Shown here: one piece after another, positions 6,011-6,921 of the stretch
Layout: each line of letters opens with the position of its first letter
Numbering within the stretch: the stretch's first letter is position 1
Assembly (NCBI GenBank): GCA_016302095.1
Contig: JAEDOE010000057.1
Coordinates: 1-6,921, forward strand
DNA: 6,921 bases
From: Anaerovibrio sp.
GTDB lineage: Bacteria; Bacillota; Negativicutes; Selenomonadales; Selenomonadaceae
Reading direction: 5' to 3'
Translations under genes and position numbers: made by a program
Notes under the pieces: generated by a model
Seen by the model: the letters and a program-made list of their open reading frames with translations, nothing else
What the model was told of the DNA's origin: nothing
Database searches by the model: none

Positions 6011-6921
6011 ATGAAACTAGGTATCGCAGGCTCCGGCGGCATCGTCAAGGAAGTTCTTCTTGCCTTGCAGGAGGTAGAGGAAGTACAGGTAACGGCTATC
6101 TTCGTCCGTCCCCACAGCCTGGAAAAGGGGGAAGCCCTGGCAGAACAGTACCATATCCCGTCCATCTATACCGACTACAACGAATTTCTCCAGAACCCGG
6201 ACATAGATTTCGTCTATATCGGACTTATCAACAGCGCCCATTTCTCCTATACCCGGGAGGCGCTGCTGGCTGGCAAAAACGTCATCGTGGAAAAGCCATT
6301 TGCTTCCAATCTGAGGGAAGTAAAGCTGCTGGCAGAGCTGGCACAGAGCAAAAAGCTCTTTCTCTTTGAGGCGGTCTCCCTGCTGCACATGCCCAACTAC
6401 GCCAAGCTGCAGGAACTGCTGCCGCAGATAGGCAGGATTACCATGGTGCAGGCCAACTACTCCCAGTATTCCAGCCGCTATGACAAATACCTGCAAAAAG
6501 AGGTGCTGCCAGCCTTTGATCCTGGACTTTCCGGCGGCTCCCTCTACGACATCAACATCTACAACCTGAACCTGATTATCGGGCTGCTGGGTGCCCCCAA
6601 GTCCGTTTCCTACGCTGCCAACATAGGCTTCAACGGCATCGACACCTCCGGGGCTGCCCTGCTGCAATACGAGGGCTTCCCTGCCCTTGCCATAGGCGCC
6701 AAGGACTCCGACAGCCCCAGCGGCTGCACCATTCAGGGGGAAAAGGGCTGGCTGCGCTGCGATGGTGTGCCGGGGGAGCTTCCCTCAGTTGACCTGTGCC
6801 TGAGGAAGCAGGAGCCGCAGCATTATGCCCTGAACACCTACTCCCACCGCCTAGCCCACGAATTCAAGGACTTTGCCGACATTTTCACCGCCGGTGACTT
6901 CGCCGCCCGGGACCGCTACCT
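6011..6921 (+). CDS. Gfo/Idh/MocA-family NAD(P)-dependent oxidoreductase (3' end cut by window)
   Basis: Read directly from the plus strand: 303 complete codons from ATG 6011 with no stop before the window edge. Family members are usually about 320-350 aa, so only a short C-terminus is probably missing. The N-terminal Rossmann fold shows the dinucleotide-binding glycine motif LGIAGSGGIVKE (3-14). DIDFVYIGLINSAHF (64-78) follows, then VIVEKPFA (91-98) with the conserved EKP lysine K95 used in catalysis or cofactor contact. The C-terminal alpha/beta domain has SGGSLYDINIYNL (174-186), where D180 and Y184 sit at the family's D...H/Y substrate-site positions. AAGGAGG (5995-6001) lies 9 nt before the ATG. 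Substrates in the family are sugars, polyols or related compounds; the substrate here cannot be told. No sugar-transport gene is visible in the window. It probably acts in the cytoplasm. Confidence 0.92.
   Translation, partial: MKLGIAGSGGIVKEVLLALQEVEEVQVTAIFVRPHSLEKGEALAEQYHIPSIYTDYNEFLQNPDIDFVYIGLINSAHFSYTREALLAGKNVIVEKPFASNLREVKLLAELAQSKKLFLFEAVSLLHMPNYAKLQELLPQIGRITMVQANYSQYSSRYDKYLQKEVLPAFDPGLSGGSLYDINIYNLNLIIGLLGAPKSVSYAANIGFNGIDTSGAALLQYEGFPALAIGAKDSDSPSGCTIQGEKGWLRCDGVPGELPSVDLCLRKQEPQHYALNTYSHRLAHEFKDFADIFTAGDFAARDRY

Noticed and set aside
5827..6165. 112-aa minus-strand frame crossing the divergent promoter region
   Set aside because: It spans two promoters and overlaps two well-supported genes; its composition is not protein-like and it has no ribosome binding site.
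6017..6667. 216-aa minus-strand open frame opposite the oxidoreductase
   Set aside because: It lies wholly under the Gfo/Idh/MocA gene, which has a Rossmann motif, EKP motif and strong ribosome binding site. The Gln/Val/Asp-rich translation looks like antisense shadow.

Overview
The window looks like ordinary chromosomal DNA from a low-to-mid GC Bacillota-type bacterium. The signs are strong AAGGAGG ribosome binding sites, near-consensus sigma-A -10 boxes (TATAAT, often extended by TGn), and TTG start codons in three of the five genes whose start can be seen. My tentative guess is a Negativicutes member (Selenomonas/Mitsuokella-like), from general gene feel only; no marker here proves it. I see no phage, transposon, CRISPR array or RNA gene.

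Layout, left to right. (1) 62-1348 and 1540-2826, both on the minus strand, are tandem paralogous ion-transporter superfamily permeases (ArsB/NhaD/SLC13 type). Each is exactly 428 aa from a TTG start, and they are about 93% identical by hand count. A rho-independent terminator lies directly after the upstream copy (1540-2826), and a separate promoter precedes the downstream copy (62-1348), so the two appear to be separate transcription units. (2) 2930-3268 and 3272-4948, minus strand, are a small unrecognised charged protein and glnS (glutaminyl-tRNA synthetase). They form a tight operon, glnS first, with 3 nt between stop and start and a clear extended -10 promoter upstream. No terminator is visible between the small gene and the transporter copy at 2826, so read-through into that copy is possible. 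(3) 5061-5891, minus strand, is an HD-domain metal-dependent phosphohydrolase. (4) 6011 to the window edge, plus strand, is a Gfo/Idh/MocA-family NAD(P)-dependent oxidoreductase that runs off the end. It diverges from the HD gene across a 119-bp region with promoters facing both ways and a repeated ATTGTAC motif.

The genes do not form an obvious pathway: they combine housekeeping translation (glnS), membrane transport and two enzymes of unknown substrate. The points most worth a second look are the separately regulated transporter duplication, with divergence concentrated in the central part of the protein; the small gene coupled to glnS; and the shared ATTGTAC element in two intergenic regions. 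I did not find convincing evidence of a novel multi-gene system.
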